A DNA stretch of 64,000 nucleotides, from contig NZ_BDDE01000012.1 of assembly GCF_008327685.1 (NCBI RefSeq), positions 496,001 through 560,000 on the forward strand. The letters are read 5' to 3'. Shown in pieces: positions 32,207-41,496 of the stretch (the stretch's first letter is position 1; every line of letters starts with the position of its first letter). Position numbers and translations under genes: made by a program. The notes beneath the pieces were generated by a model that had not been told where the DNA came from, made no database searches, and saw only the letters and a list, made by a program, of their open reading frames with translations. Origin of the DNA: Actinomadura sp. K4S16. GTDB taxonomy: Bacteria; Actinomycetota; Actinomycetes; Streptosporangiales; Streptosporangiaceae.

Positions 32207-35200
32207 GTGCCTGACGAGGCTCCGGGCCCCGGCCGGCCGGGCCGGGCCGCGGACGAAGCCGCCGCGCGGGAGGCAGACCACGCGGCGCGCCTGCTCGGGT
32301 ACCTGCGCGACCTGGCGCGGGCCCGGCGGCGCCCGTCCCGCGACCTCGCCGACCACGACCACGTCCACTGGCTGGCCGAACTGCCCGGCGACGTCTACGT
32401 CGAGACCGACGCGGGGCCGGGCGAGGTGCTGTTCAGCGTCCCGGTCATCCCGCTGACGCCGCCGGTCGTGCTGGAGGAGTTCGACGGCTGGCTCGCCCTG
32501 CGCAACTGGTACCGGGTGCTGCGCGAGCTGTCCGGCGAGGAGGCGGTCCTCGCGACGGGGCTGCTGTCCTGGCGGCCGGCCGTCCACGACCACCTGCTGA
32601 GCACGCCCGTCCGGATCGTCCTGGACGAGCGGACCGAGCGCGTCGACGTCGTCCTCGCCGGGCACACGACCCTGCGCGACCGGGAGCTGCTGTCGGGGCA
32701 CCCCGGCTTCCGTCCCGCCGACTGGATCGCCGACGCCGTCCAGGCCGGGCAGGGCTTCGGGCTGAACGCCTCCGTCGGCGACGTCCTGCGCAAATGGTGC
32801 CAGGTCGCGCTGACGAGCCCCGCCGACTACCGCGAGGACTGGGCGCCCGACGCCGACGCCGCCTCGCCCGTCCCGCGCCTCCGGCTCGCGCCCGCGCTCG
32901 TCGTCCGCCCGGCGGGCCGCGAGGCCGTCGCCGACCACCACGCCCGGCTGCTGAGCCTGCTGCCGCGCGGCGTCCCGCAGGGGGTCGCGCGGTTCGTCTC
33001 GCCGTCGCTGAAACCGCAGGTCATGCACATCCCGGAGCGTGCGCCGGAGACCGTCCCCGACCTGCTGGCCGGGCTGCTCGCGCGGGGCCGCCGGGTGCTC
33101 GTCGCCACGTCCGGCCCGGCCGCGTCCGCCGCCCTGCGCAGCGCGCTCCCGCCCGGCCTCGCGGCCCTCACCGCCACCGACCCGGCCATGGCGGCGCGCG
33201 TGGCGGACGCGATCCGCGCCCGCGGCACATCGCAGGGGCCTGGCACGTCGCAGGGGCCTGGCGCTTCGAAGGCCCCCGGCGCGTCGCAGGGGCCTGGCAC
33301 CTCGCAGGGCTCTGGCGCGTCGCAAGGGCCTGGCGCGTCGCCGGCCCCAGGGGCGCCACAGGCCCTCGGCGTCGAGGCGCTCGCCGAGCGGGAGGACGCC
33401 GCCGCCCTGCGGGTCGCCGAGCTGACCGAGCGCCTGCGCGGCGGCGAACCGGCCGAGCCGCCGCCGGACCTGCGCGGCGAGGAACCCGAGCTCTCGTGGA
33501 TGCCGGTCCGGCCCGACCTGCCGCCGGGCCCGCCGATCTCCCGGTCCGAGGCCGCCGAGCTGGTCGTCCTCCTCACGGAGGAGAGCGCCGAGCGCAAGGC
33601 CCGCACCGCGCAGCGCGACGTCGACCCGGGTGCGCTGCCGAGCGCCGCCTACGTCCGCACCCTGATCGAGGCGGAGGCCGCCGCGGCCGAGCGCGCCGAA
33701 CGGTCGAAGACGGAGCTGTCGCAGCGCCTGCGCGACAGCGACGTCACCCTCCTCGCCCGCCTCGACGGGGACGCCTCCGTCGTCGCCGCCGCGCTGCGCG
33801 ACCTCGGCCTGGAGGGGCACCCGGGCGGGTGGAACCCCTCCGACCTCGCCGTCCGCGCCCTCGGCGACGCGCTCGCCGAGCGGCGCCCGCTCATCTGGGC
33901 CCGCGTCGTGGAGATGACGTCCCGCGCCCAGTGGGCCGAGCGCGCCCTCGCCGAGCTGAGCGGCCACCGCGTCGACCTGCCCCCCGACGCGGACCTGCGC
34001 GGCCTCGCCGCCGCCGCCCAGGACCTGCGCGCGTACCTGGCCGACGGCGGCGCGCTCAAGCGCGGACCGCTGCGGTCCGGGGCCCAGCGCCAGGCCGAGC
34101 CCCTCCTCGCCACGGTGAAGGTGGACGGCGCGGCGCCGACCACGCCCGAACTGCTCGACATCGTCCACACCGACCTCATGGTGCGGATCACCTGCCGGGA
34201 GCTCCAGTACGTGTGGGAGGCCGCGGGGATCTCCTTCCCCGCCGACCTGCCGCCCGCCGAGCGCGTCGCCCGCTTCGTCCGCGCGCACTCCCGGCTCGCC
34301 CGCGTCCGCGACGCGATGACCGCCCTCGACTCGACGCGGCGGCTCCTCGAACGCTCCGGCTTCCGCGTCCCGCTCGTCCATCCGGTCCAGTGGCACGACT
34401 ACGCGGCCGCGCTCCGCAACGCCCTCGAAGGGGTCGGCGTCGGCCGCGCCACCGCCGACCTTGACGCCCTCCGCGACTCGATCGGCCCCGTCGACGACGA
34501 TGATCCCCCCGAACTGCGCGCCGCGCTCGCCGCCGTCGACGCCCGCGACGCCGCCGCCTACGGCCGCGCCCTGAGTGCGCTCGCCGAGGGCCGGCACGAG
34601 CGCTCCCGGCAGATCCGCTGCGAGGAACTGGTCGCCCGCGTCCGGGCCGTCCACCCCGACCTCGCCAACCTCATGATCGCGACCGACGGCGACGAGGTCT
34701 GGCACGACCGCACCCGCCGCTGGGACGAGGCCTGGACGTGGGCCCGCCGCCGCGCCGCGTCCACCGGCCCCGCCGCCGAGGAGCGCCTCCGCGAAGCACT
34801 GGCCGAGGCCGAGGGCGCCCTCCGCGAGGCCCGCGCCGACCTCACCGCGGCCCGTGCCGCCGCGTCCGCCCTCGCCCGCCCGGGTCCCGACATCGTGCCC
34901 GCCTGGATCCTCCCCCTGTGGCGCATACCGGACGTCCTCCCGCCCGCCCCCGACGCCTTCGACGTCGTCATCGTGGACGGCGAACACGAGGCGGGCGCCG
35001 AGGCCCTCTACGTCCTCTGGCACGCGCCCCGCACCATCCTCGTGGGCCCGTCCGGCCCCGACCTCCCGCCCCCCGAAGGCCCGCCGCCGAGCCCCCGCCT
35101 CCCGTCCCACCTCCACGACGCGATCACCCCCACGACACCGCTCTTCGCCGCCCTCACCGCTCCCCGCACCCCGCCGGATGCGCGGCCGCTGTCCGAGCGG

Positions 35201-37186
35201 CCGGACGTCACCCAACGGGACATCCCGATCCAGCCCCCGGGCCCGCAGGACGTGGGAGCGCGCCCGCAGGCTCCCGTCATGGGCCCGCCCGCGCGCGAGG
35301 AACGGCCGGACGCGACGCAACAAGACCTGCGCCCCCGACCGCCCACCAGCGCCGCCCCACCCACGACCCCTCAGGCCCCGATCTCCGGCAAGCAAGCGGA
35401 AACGAGACCCCGCGACCCCCGCCCGCTGGAACGACCAGAGGAACAGGACAGGGACCCGCGCCCGCCCGCAAGTCCCCCAGCCCCTCCCCCCGGAAGGCCC
35501 CCCGCGCTGCCGGAGGAGAGACGCCAAGACGCGAGAGGTCTCCCACCTGGACGTCCCCCGGGCCGGCCCCCGCACCGGGAGGACGCACGCCCTCAAGACC
35601 CGCGCGCGCTGGAACGCCTGGAGGACGAACGCCAGGACAAGGGAGGTCGGCCACCCGCGCGCCCGCCGCGTCCCGCCTCCGGCCAGCCACCGCGCAATGA
35701 GGAAGACGCGCGCCCCCAGGACCCGCGCACAGTGGCGGAGGACCGCCGCGACGTGCACGGTAGGCCGCCAGCGCGCCCGCCGGGTCCCGTCTCGGGCCAG
35801 CCTCCGCGCGAAGAGGAGGACGCGCGCATCCAGGACCCGCGAGTGGTGGAACGGCTGGAGGACGAAGGCCAGGCCCAGGGAGGTCGCCCGCCTGCGCGCC
35901 CGCCGGGTCCCGTGTCCGGCCGGCCTCCGCGCGAGGAGGAAGTTGCGCGTACCCAGGACCCGCGTGCGGTGGCGGAGGAACGGCGGGACGTGCGGGGTCG
36001 GCCGCCTGTGCGTCCTGGTGCGGGGGCGCCGGGGCAGCATGTTCCGCCTCGGCGGTTGGACGCGGCGTGGCGCGAATCGCAAGAGGCCGAGCAGCAGGGG
36101 CAGGGCGCGTCGCCGTCGCGACCGGGCGGGCGCGGTGGCAGCCTTCCGCCCCGGCGGCTGGACGCGACGAGGCGTGACCAGGTTGCTCCGGAGCCGGGCA
36201 CCGAAGCACCGGGCCCCAGCCCGCGCGCCCCGGAGCAGGAACCCGCACCGCCTCCCGGCCGATCGGAGATCCCCGCGATCTGGGGCCGGCCCGGTCCGCG
36301 ACCGGCGCCCCCGCAACAAGCACAGCCCCCGCAACAAGCACAGCCCCCGCAGCAGGGGCAGCCGCCGCAGCAGGCTCAGCCCCGTCCGCGGACGGAGGAA
36401 CCGTCGCGGAGAGAGCGCCCACAAGACCAGCGCCCGCAGCAGGCGCAGCCCGGCCGGGGGGCGGAAGAGCAGTCGCGTACGGAGCCGCCGCGGCAGCAGC
36501 GTCCGCGGCGGGCGCAGCCTCCCCTTGGGGCGGAAGAGCCCTCGCGAACTGAGCCGTCGCGGCAACCGCGTCCGCAGGAGGGGCAGCCTCGCCCGGGAGC
36601 GGAGGAGACGTCGCGTACGGAGCGGCCGGGACAGCAATCGCGGCAGGCGCAGCCCCGGGCCGGGGCGGAGGAGCCGTCGCGGACTGAGCCGTCGCGGCAA
36701 CTGCGTCCGCAGCAGGGGCCGCCTGGCCCGAGGGCAGGGGCGCCGTCGCAGCAGGGGCCCTCGCCGCAGGCGCAGTCGCCGGCGCGGGTGGAGGGGCCGC
36801 GGCCTCCGGGGCCGCAGCGGGCACAGCCGCCGCGGCATGCGCGGCCTCGGCTGGAGGGGCAGGCTCCGCAGCCGCAGCGTTCGGGGCAGGCCCCGCCACG
36901 GGCGGAAGGGCCGCCTCAGCCTGCGGCCTCCCCGCAGTCCGGGGCGGCGGCACGGCCGGGTTCGGGCGGGCAGGCGAAGGTGCGGCGCGGGCGGTCGATC
37001 GCGACCTACAAGCGTCCCGAGCTGGTCGAGATCGTCGGGCATATCGCCGAGCGCGAGCCGGATCTCACGGACGAGCAGATCGTCGAGCTGGTCACCCGCC
37101 TCCTCGGGTGCCCGGAGGACGAGGCGCTGCTCGTCGGGGCGCGGCTCCGGTACGCGGTGGAGGTGTACCGGGAGAGCACCCGGTAG
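32207..37186 (+). CDS. Giant protein with degenerate SF1-helicase-like core and Pro/Gln-rich repeats
   Basis: 1659 residues from GTG 32207, with GGGGAGGA seven bases upstream. The N-terminal 990 residues look globular: a beta-rich start (about 50-250), VLVATSGPAASAALRSALP (about 300) and DVVIVDGEHEAGAEALY with RTILVGPSGPD (about 925-955), which resemble motif Ia, Walker B and motif III of Upf1/DNA2-like superfamily 1 helicases but without Walker A and without the DEA(S) acids. A Gly/Ser/Gln hexapeptide array interrupts it at 340-387. Residues about 990-1590 are Pro/Arg/Glu then Gln/Pro-rich repeats. The last 70 residues form a helical domain (SIATYKRPELVEIVGHIAER). Probably a scaffold or non-catalytic NTPase relative; role unknown. 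Confidence 0.7.
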   Translation: MPDEAPGPGRPGRAADEAAAREADHAARLLGYLRDLARARRRPSRDLADHDHVHWLAELPGDVYVETDAGPGEVLFSVPVIPLTPPVVLEEFDGWLALRNWYRVLRELSGEEAVLATGLLSWRPAVHDHLLSTPVRIVLDERTERVDVVLAGHTTLRDRELLSGHPGFRPADWIADAVQAGQGFGLNASVGDVLRKWCQVALTSPADYREDWAPDADAASPVPRLRLAPALVVRPAGREAVADHHARLLSLLPRGVPQGVARFVSPSLKPQVMHIPERAPETVPDLLAGLLARGRRVLVATSGPAASAALRSALPPGLAALTATDPAMAARVADAIRARGTSQGPGTSQGPGASKAPGASQGPGTSQGSGASQGPGASPAPGAPQALGVEALAEREDAAALRVAELTERLRGGEPAEPPPDLRGEEPELSWMPVRPDLPPGPPISRSEAAELVVLLTEESAERKARTAQRDVDPGALPSAAYVRTLIEAEAAAAERAERSKTELSQRLRDSDVTLLARLDGDASVVAAALRDLGLEGHPGGWNPSDLAVRALGDALAERRPLIWARVVEMTSRAQWAERALAELSGHRVDLPPDADLRGLAAAAQDLRAYLADGGALKRGPLRSGAQRQAEPLLATVKVDGAAPTTPELLDIVHTDLMVRITCRELQYVWEAAGISFPADLPPAERVARFVRAHSRLARVRDAMTALDSTRRLLERSGFRVPLVHPVQWHDYAAALRNALEGVGVGRATADLDALRDSIGPVDDDDPPELRAALAAVDARDAAAYGRALSALAEGRHERSRQIRCEELVARVRAVHPDLANLMIATDGDEVWHDRTRRWDEAWTWARRRAASTGPAAEERLREALAEAEGALREARADLTAARAAASALARPGPDIVPAWILPLWRIPDVLPPAPDAFDVVIVDGEHEAGAEALYVLWHAPRTILVGPSGPDLPPPEGPPPSPRLPSHLHDAITPTTPLFAALTAPRTPPDARPLSERPDVTQRDIPIQPPGPQDVGARPQAPVMGPPAREERPDATQQDLRPRPPTSAAPPTTPQAPISGKQAETRPRDPRPLERPEEQDRDPRPPASPPAPPPGRPPALPEERRQDARGLPPGRPPGRPPHREDARPQDPRALERLEDERQDKGGRPPARPPRPASGQPPRNEEDARPQDPRTVAEDRRDVHGRPPARPPGPVSGQPPREEEDARIQDPRVVERLEDEGQAQGGRPPARPPGPVSGRPPREEEVARTQDPRAVAEERRDVRGRPPVRPGAGAPGQHVPPRRLDAAWRESQEAEQQGQGASPSRPGGRGGSLPPRRLDATRRDQVAPEPGTEAPGPSPRAPEQEPAPPPGRSEIPAIWGRPGPRPAPPQQAQPPQQAQPPQQGQPPQQAQPRPRTEEPSRRERPQDQRPQQAQPGRGAEEQSRTEPPRQQRPRRAQPPLGAEEPSRTEPSRQPRPQEGQPRPGAEETSRTERPGQQSRQAQPRAGAEEPSRTEPSRQLRPQQGPPGPRAGAPSQQGPSPQAQSPARVEGPRPPGPQRAQPPRHARPRLEGQAPQPQRSGQAPPRAEGPPQPAASPQSGAAARPGSGGQAKVRRGRSIATYKRPELVEIVGHIAEREPDLTDEQIVELVTRLLGCPEDEALLVGARLRYAVEVYRESTR
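33224..33367 (+). repeat. 18-bp repeats encoding GTSQGP-type hexapeptides
   Basis: Eight imperfect units (GTSQGP, GASKAP, GASQGP, GASPAP, GAPQAL) interrupt the helicase-like core of the giant protein. Confidence 0.85.
35540..36740 (+). repeat. Pro-rich 38-41-residue and Gln-rich repeat arrays
   Basis: First array (to about 36010): units of the form RPPARPPGPVSGQPPREE plus DARxQDPRxVxE, four copies. Second array (about 36309-36740): PPQQAQ units and 27-residue GAEEPSRTEPSRQ units. Third-position bias is weaker here and the antisense strand is open, both effects of the composition. Confidence 0.8.
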
Positions 37187-37189
37187 CGG

Positions 37190-37690
37190 TCAGCGGCCCG
37201 CGCGGCGGCGGGCGCGGTGGGCGGCGACGGTCGTCCGGCTCGCGCACGCGTTGGAGCAGAAGCGGCGGCTGCGGTTGCGGGACTCGTCCACGTAGAAGCG
37301 GGCGCAGCCGTCGGCGCGGCAGCGGCCGACGGTCACGTCCGGGTCCCCGCACAGGACGTGGGCGAGGGCGGCGGCGCAGCTCCGGCCGAGCCACTGGACG
37401 CCGTCCTCCCCGTCGCGGGCGAAGTGCAGGTGCGGGCCGTCGCCGTCGTGCTCGGCGACGCGCATCGCGGGCGGGTAGCGGTCGAGGAGGAGGTTCACGG
37501 GGAGGGACGGGCCGCCGTCCGCGACCGCCGCGATCGCGTCCCGCAGGGCGGGCAGCAGGGCTCCCAGGTCGTCCGGCTCCGCCACGTGGTGCTGGTGGAA
37601 GAACTCCCGCCGCAGCGCGGTCGGCTCGTCGCCGTTGACCAGTTCGACCGCCAGGCGGGTCAGATTGCCGATGTAGGCAACGTAACGCAC
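37190..37690 (-). CDS. CGNR zinc-finger protein
   Basis: 166 residues from GTG 37690, with GGTGG four bases upstream. An N-terminal domain (ABATE-like, about 1-110; VRYVAYIGNLTRLAVELVN, FARDGEDGVQWLG) is followed by the C-terminal zinc finger CRADGCARFYVD, SRRFCSNACASRTTVAAHR, in which the family CGNR reads CSNAC-SR. Such proteins are presumed stress-linked transcriptional regulators. Divergent by 37 bp from the TPR-like gene and tail-to-tail with the giant gene, three bases apart. Confidence 0.87.
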   Translation of the reverse strand: MRYVAYIGNLTRLAVELVNGDEPTALRREFFHQHHVAEPDDLGALLPALRDAIAAVADGGPSLPVNLLLDRYPPAMRVAEHDGDGPHLHFARDGEDGVQWLGRSCAAALAHVLCGDPDVTVGRCRADGCARFYVDESRNRSRRFCSNACASRTTVAAHRARRRAGR

Positions 37691-37727
37691 TTGACCACCT
37701 ACCTTCCCGTCCCCAACAGTAGGGGGC

Positions 37728-38396
37728 ATGATGGAGAACACTACCTACACCGCGCGGGCCCTCCAGCGGGCCGGCCGCTGGGACCTCGCGCTGGACGTCC
37801 TGGAGCCCGTGGCCGCGGCCCTGCGCGCGGAGATCCTCACCGATGCCTTCTGGTGGCGGCTCGAAGGCGCCGCGGAGGCCGAGGACGCGGTCGCGGCGCT
37901 GCGTGAGTCCGAACCCGCCCGGGCCGCGTTCCTGGACGGCCAACTCGCCTACACCCGGACGCTCTTCGGGGTCGACACCCGCCCCGACGACGCCGAACGC
38001 GCCCGCGCCGGGTTCACGACGGCCGCGTCCGACCGGGAGCTGGCCCCGTGGGCGGCCTTCTGGCTGGGCGTCGTCGCAGAGCTCCTGGACAAGGACCCCG
38101 TGGCGGCCGCCGAGCACTACCGCCGGGCCCTCGCCGGCGCGGACGACGATCCGCTGCTGGAGTCCTACGCGATCAGGCACCTGGGCGGCCAGGCCCTGGA
38201 GAGCGGTGACGCGTCGGGCCTCGACAGCCTGCGCAGGTCGTACCTCCTGCGCGCCGCACTCGGCGCCCGGCCGCAGACGGCGGCCGCGGCGGTCACGCTC
38301 GCCGACCGCCTCCCCGACGGCCCGGAGGCCCGCGACCTGCGGGAGATCTCTCGGGCGACGGCTCGCGAGCTCGGACTGCGCTGGCTTATGGAATAG
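37728..38396 (+). CDS. TPR/SEL1-like helical repeat protein
   Basis: 222 residues; an ATG at 37731 is equally possible. Alternating Ala-rich helices such as RAGRWDLALDVLEPVAAAL, AAFWLGVVAELLDKDPVAAAEHYRRALAGADDDP are typical of tetratricopeptide pairs. No signal peptide or enzyme motif. Likely a cytosolic protein-interaction module; the short divergent gap to the CGNR regulator suggests common control. Exact family not recognised. Confidence 0.7.
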   Translation: MMENTTYTARALQRAGRWDLALDVLEPVAAALRAEILTDAFWWRLEGAAEAEDAVAALRESEPARAAFLDGQLAYTRTLFGVDTRPDDAERARAGFTTAASDRELAPWAAFWLGVVAELLDKDPVAAAEHYRRALAGADDDPLLESYAIRHLGGQALESGDASGLDSLRRSYLLRAALGARPQTAAAAVTLADRLPDGPEARDLREISRATARELGLRWLME

Positions 38397-38423
38397 AGCA
38401 TTCCGTTCTGTTAAAATCGGGGC

Positions 38424-39521
38424 ATGACGCGGATACTGGACCGCCGGACGCTGAACCGGGCGGCGCTGGAGCGGCAGCTGCTCCTTGAACGCTCGGCCAT
38501 GCCCGCCCTGGAGGCGGTCGAAAGGCTCGTCGCCATCCAGGCGCAGGAGACCAACATGCCGTACATCGGGCTCTGGACGAGGCTGGAGGGCTTCCGCCGC
38601 GACGACCTCACGAGCCTCCTCTACGACCGGTCCGCCGTGCGCAGTTCGATCCTGCGGGGGACGCAGCACATGGCGTCGGCCGCCGACTACGTGTGGGTGC
38701 GTCCCCTCGTCCAGGAGAGCCTCCTGCGCGGCCGCCAGGCGGCGTTCGGCAGCGTCTCCAGGGACTGGGACCTGGAGAGCCTCGCCGCCGAGGCCCGCAG
38801 GCTGCTGAAGGGGCGGACCCTCACCCGCCCGCAGCTCGGCCGCGCCCTGGCCGAGATCTGGCCGGGCCGCGACCCGCAGGTGCTCGGCTGGTCGGCGCAG
38901 ACGCTGGTCTCGGTCGTCCATCCGCCGCCCAGCGGGACGTGGGACACCGGCGGCGCGACGCCGTTCGCCCTGGCGGAGGAGTGGATCGGCCGGCCGCTCG
39001 CCGAGGAGTCGCCGGACCGGCTGATCCGCCGCTACCTGGCCGCCTTCGGCCCGGCCTCCGTCAAGGACTTCCAGATGTGGTCCGGGATGCGCCGCATGGA
39101 CGCCGCCTTCGAGGAGCTCCGCCCGTCCCTCCGGACCTACAGGGACGAGGAGGGCGCGGAGCTGTTCGACCTTCCAGAGATGTCCCTCCCGGACGTCGGC
39201 GCCCCCGCGCCCGTCCGCTTCCTCCCGGCCTTCGACAACCTGATCCTCGCCTACGCCGACCGCCGCCGCATGATGACGGACGAGCAGCGCAAAGCCGTGT
39301 GCGTGGGAGCCATCACCAGGCCGACCCTCCTGGTCGACGGACGCGTCCACGGCGTCTGGACGCTCAAGCACGACCGGAAGGCGGCCCGTGCCGAACTGAC
39401 CGTCGAACTGTTCGCCCCCCTCGAAGACGAAGGACCGGTCCGCGACGAGGCGGCCCGCCTCCTGTCCTTCGCCGCCACCGACGCCGACCACGCCCTGCGC
39501 ATCACGCCCTGGACGGGATGA
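38424..39521 (+). CDS. AlkZ-like winged-helix DNA glycosylase family protein
   Basis: 365 residues of the HTH_42/DUF1006 family. Three tandem winged helices are expected; the key motif is QAQ in VAIQAQETN (about residues 39-41), which corresponds to the catalytic QxQ of AlkZ, the glycosylase that unhooks azinomycin and other interstrand crosslinks. Other marks: RSSILRGTQHM, the segment FLPAFDNLILAYADR, and VDGRVHGVW near the C terminus. Relatives guard antibiotic producers or act on generic alkylation damage. 27 bp after the TPR-like gene, so perhaps co-transcribed; 13 bp from the convergent hydrolase. Confidence 0.85.
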   Translation: MTRILDRRTLNRAALERQLLLERSAMPALEAVERLVAIQAQETNMPYIGLWTRLEGFRRDDLTSLLYDRSAVRSSILRGTQHMASAADYVWVRPLVQESLLRGRQAAFGSVSRDWDLESLAAEARRLLKGRTLTRPQLGRALAEIWPGRDPQVLGWSAQTLVSVVHPPPSGTWDTGGATPFALAEEWIGRPLAEESPDRLIRRYLAAFGPASVKDFQMWSGMRRMDAAFEELRPSLRTYRDEEGAELFDLPEMSLPDVGAPAPVRFLPAFDNLILAYADRRRMMTDEQRKAVCVGAITRPTLLVDGRVHGVWTLKHDRKAARAELTVELFAPLEDEGPVRDEAARLLSFAATDADHALRITPWTG

Positions 39522-39534
39522 GCCCACCCGGACC

Positions 39535-41034
39535 TCAGGTGATCGGCATGGTGACCGCGAGCGGCCAGGCCAGCAGCACGCCGCCGACGATCGCGGTCAC
39601 CCACGCAGGGGCGCGCACCGCGCGCAGCGCCGCCGCCTGGACGCCCTGCCAGGCCAGGAGACCGGCGATCAAAGGCGACACCAGCAGCACCAACGGGGAG
39701 ACGGCCCCGACGAGGGCGGCTGCGCAGAGGGCGGCCAGCGCGGCCGTCGCCGACCACGCGTGCACGCCGATCGCGGTCAGCCGCTCATGCCCGGCGCAAA
39801 GCGCCTCGACACCGAGGCAGTACAGGCCGGTCCCCACGGTGATCGGGACGAGCGCCCATACTCGCGGCCCCACCGGCACCGCGTGCGCCCACCCCAGCTG
39901 GGCCGGGACGGCGAACGACACCACCGTCAATGCGACGAGCACGGCCGCCGCCGCGATCGTCCGCACCTTGGGCCGCCCGCCGAGGAAAGCCGCGTCCCGC
40001 GCGCAGACGAGCGCCACCACGCCGGCGACGCCGAAGAAGCCGGCGAGCGGCCCGGCCACCGCGAGCGGCAACCGGAACACCCCCATCACGGGCACCGCCG
40101 CCGCGACGGCGACCGCCGCCGCCACCAGCGCGAACCTCACCGAGACGCGGCGGCGCGCCTCGCGGTGGCCGTACGGCCGCCCGAGCAGCGCCGCGGCGAT
40201 CGCCCCGAAGCTCAGCACCGCCGCGAGATGCAGCAGCATCGCCGACCCCGCCCGCTGGACGGCGCGCACGTCCGCGACCGGAGGCGAGCGATGCCCGAAC
40301 GCCGCGTCGAGCCAGGCGCCGGTCTCGCGATGGGTGCGCGGGCTGAACAGCACCCCGGCGTGCTCGACGCCCCCGACGATGACGGCCCGCCGCGCCGTCC
40401 CGTCCCGCGGGTCGCCGTATGTCCTGCCTGGCCGCCCCTCGGGGTAGACGGCCCGCAGCGCCCGGACGGCGCCGTCCCGGTATGCGGGGAACTCCAAGCC
40501 ACCGGCGAGCAGCAGCACGTTCCGGGCCGAGGCCGGCACCGGCATCTCTCCCTGCGAGATCGCGACCGTCGCCCCGACGGACGGATGCGCCGCGCCGTAC
40601 CGGATGACCGCGGCGGCCCCCAGCGAGTGCCCCACGAGGCCGATGCGCTCGCCGTCCACAAACGGCATGGCCCGCAGATGCCGGACGGCGACGTCCAGAT
40701 CCCGGTCGAGCCGCGCCTCGGCGGCGGGCCCGTCCCCGTTCCCGGGCAGCCGCCGCGTACTGGCCCCGTGCCCCGCGAGATCGACCAGCGCCACCGCGTA
40801 CCCGCGCCGCGCCAGCGTGTCCGCGAACCCGCGCATGAGCCGCCCGCCGGCGCCGAGCCCGTGCGCCACCACGACGCCCGGCATCCGTCCGGCCGCCCCG
40901 GCACCCCGCACGACCTCGACCGGCACCCCCTCGACCACCACCCCCCGCCGCTCGACTCCGCGATCCGCCCCCAGCACCCCCACCCCCCCGACAAGGGCGC
41001 AGACAACCCCCACCACCACCGCCGCGATCCGCAT
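39535..41034 (-). CDS. Membrane-bound alpha/beta hydrolase
   Basis: 499 residues. A signal-anchor helix (about 1-22) is followed by an alpha/beta hydrolase domain: VVVAHGLGAGGRLM (oxyanion), LVGHSLGAAAV with nucleophile Ser (about 144), and a possible catalytic His in VGGVEHAGVLF. The C-terminal half (about 260-499) has about six membrane helices. This hydrolase-plus-polytopic layout is seen in uncharacterised actinomycete proteins. It lies five bases after the small XRE gene and is probably in its operon. Substrate unknown, likely at the membrane. Confidence 0.72.
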   Translation of the reverse strand: MRIAAVVVGVVCALVGGVGVLGADRGVERRGVVVEGVPVEVVRGAGAAGRMPGVVVAHGLGAGGRLMRGFADTLARRGYAVALVDLAGHGASTRRLPGNGDGPAAEARLDRDLDVAVRHLRAMPFVDGERIGLVGHSLGAAAVIRYGAAHPSVGATVAISQGEMPVPASARNVLLLAGGLEFPAYRDGAVRALRAVYPEGRPGRTYGDPRDGTARRAVIVGGVEHAGVLFSPRTHRETGAWLDAAFGHRSPPVADVRAVQRAGSAMLLHLAAVLSFGAIAAALLGRPYGHREARRRVSVRFALVAAAVAVAAAVPVMGVFRLPLAVAGPLAGFFGVAGVVALVCARDAAFLGGRPKVRTIAAAAVLVALTVVSFAVPAQLGWAHAVPVGPRVWALVPITVGTGLYCLGVEALCAGHERLTAIGVHAWSATAALAALCAAALVGAVSPLVLLVSPLIAGLLAWQGVQAAALRAVRAPAWVTAIVGGVLLAWPLAVTMPIT

Positions 41035-41039
41035 CGGAG

Positions 41040-41339
41040 TCAGGCCGCGGCGTCCTCTCCCACGATGATCGTGAAGGTGGTGTGCATCGCCCTGGCGATC
41101 CGGTCCAGCATCGCCAGGGTGGGGACACCGCCACCGCCCTCCAGCCGGGAGAGCGCGGGCTGAGTGATACCGGCGCGCTCGGCCACGACCGCCTGCGTGA
41201 GCCCGAGTTCAAGGCGGCGTTCGCGCACCATGTCACCGAGCCGCAGGTCGAGACCCGCCTGCTCGTAGTCGAGATCGCCCGCGGCCTCCTCCCGCAGCCG
41301 CTTCACGCTGGAGGCCCGCCACTTGGTATGCCCGGCCAT
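41040..41339 (-). CDS. Small XRE/HigA-like regulator
   Basis: 99 residues from ATG 41339, with GAGGAG seven bases upstream. Helix-turn-helix at about 50-80 (LGLTQAVVAERAGITQPALSRLEGG), preceded by VKRLREEAAGDLDYEQAGLDLRLGDMVRERR, the linker typical of HigA-type antitoxins. No HigB/RelE-type toxin gene lies upstream on this strand, where such toxins normally sit, so it is either an orphan antitoxin or a plain regulator of the membrane hydrolase downstream. Confidence 0.8.
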   Translation of the reverse strand: MAGHTKWRASSVKRLREEAAGDLDYEQAGLDLRLGDMVRERRLELGLTQAVVAERAGITQPALSRLEGGGGVPTLAMLDRIARAMHTTFTIIVGEDAAA

Positions 41340-41496
41340 CACTCGCTCCTCTCGGTGCTCCACAGAGTCCGGCCATCGCCGCGATCTGCGGTTTTGTCAT
41401 CGTTCACCGGCCGGGGTCGGAGTACCAGGGTGGCAGGGACGGGGGCGGGGCGTGATCGGAGTGCGAATGTCGGGGGTGACCGGCACAATCGCGCCC

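Noticed and set aside
32162..37042. A 1626-codon open frame on the minus strand, antisense to the giant protein
   Set aside because: Arg/Pro/Gly-rich with no domain and no start signal; it is open because of the GC-rich third positions and repeats of the plus-strand gene.
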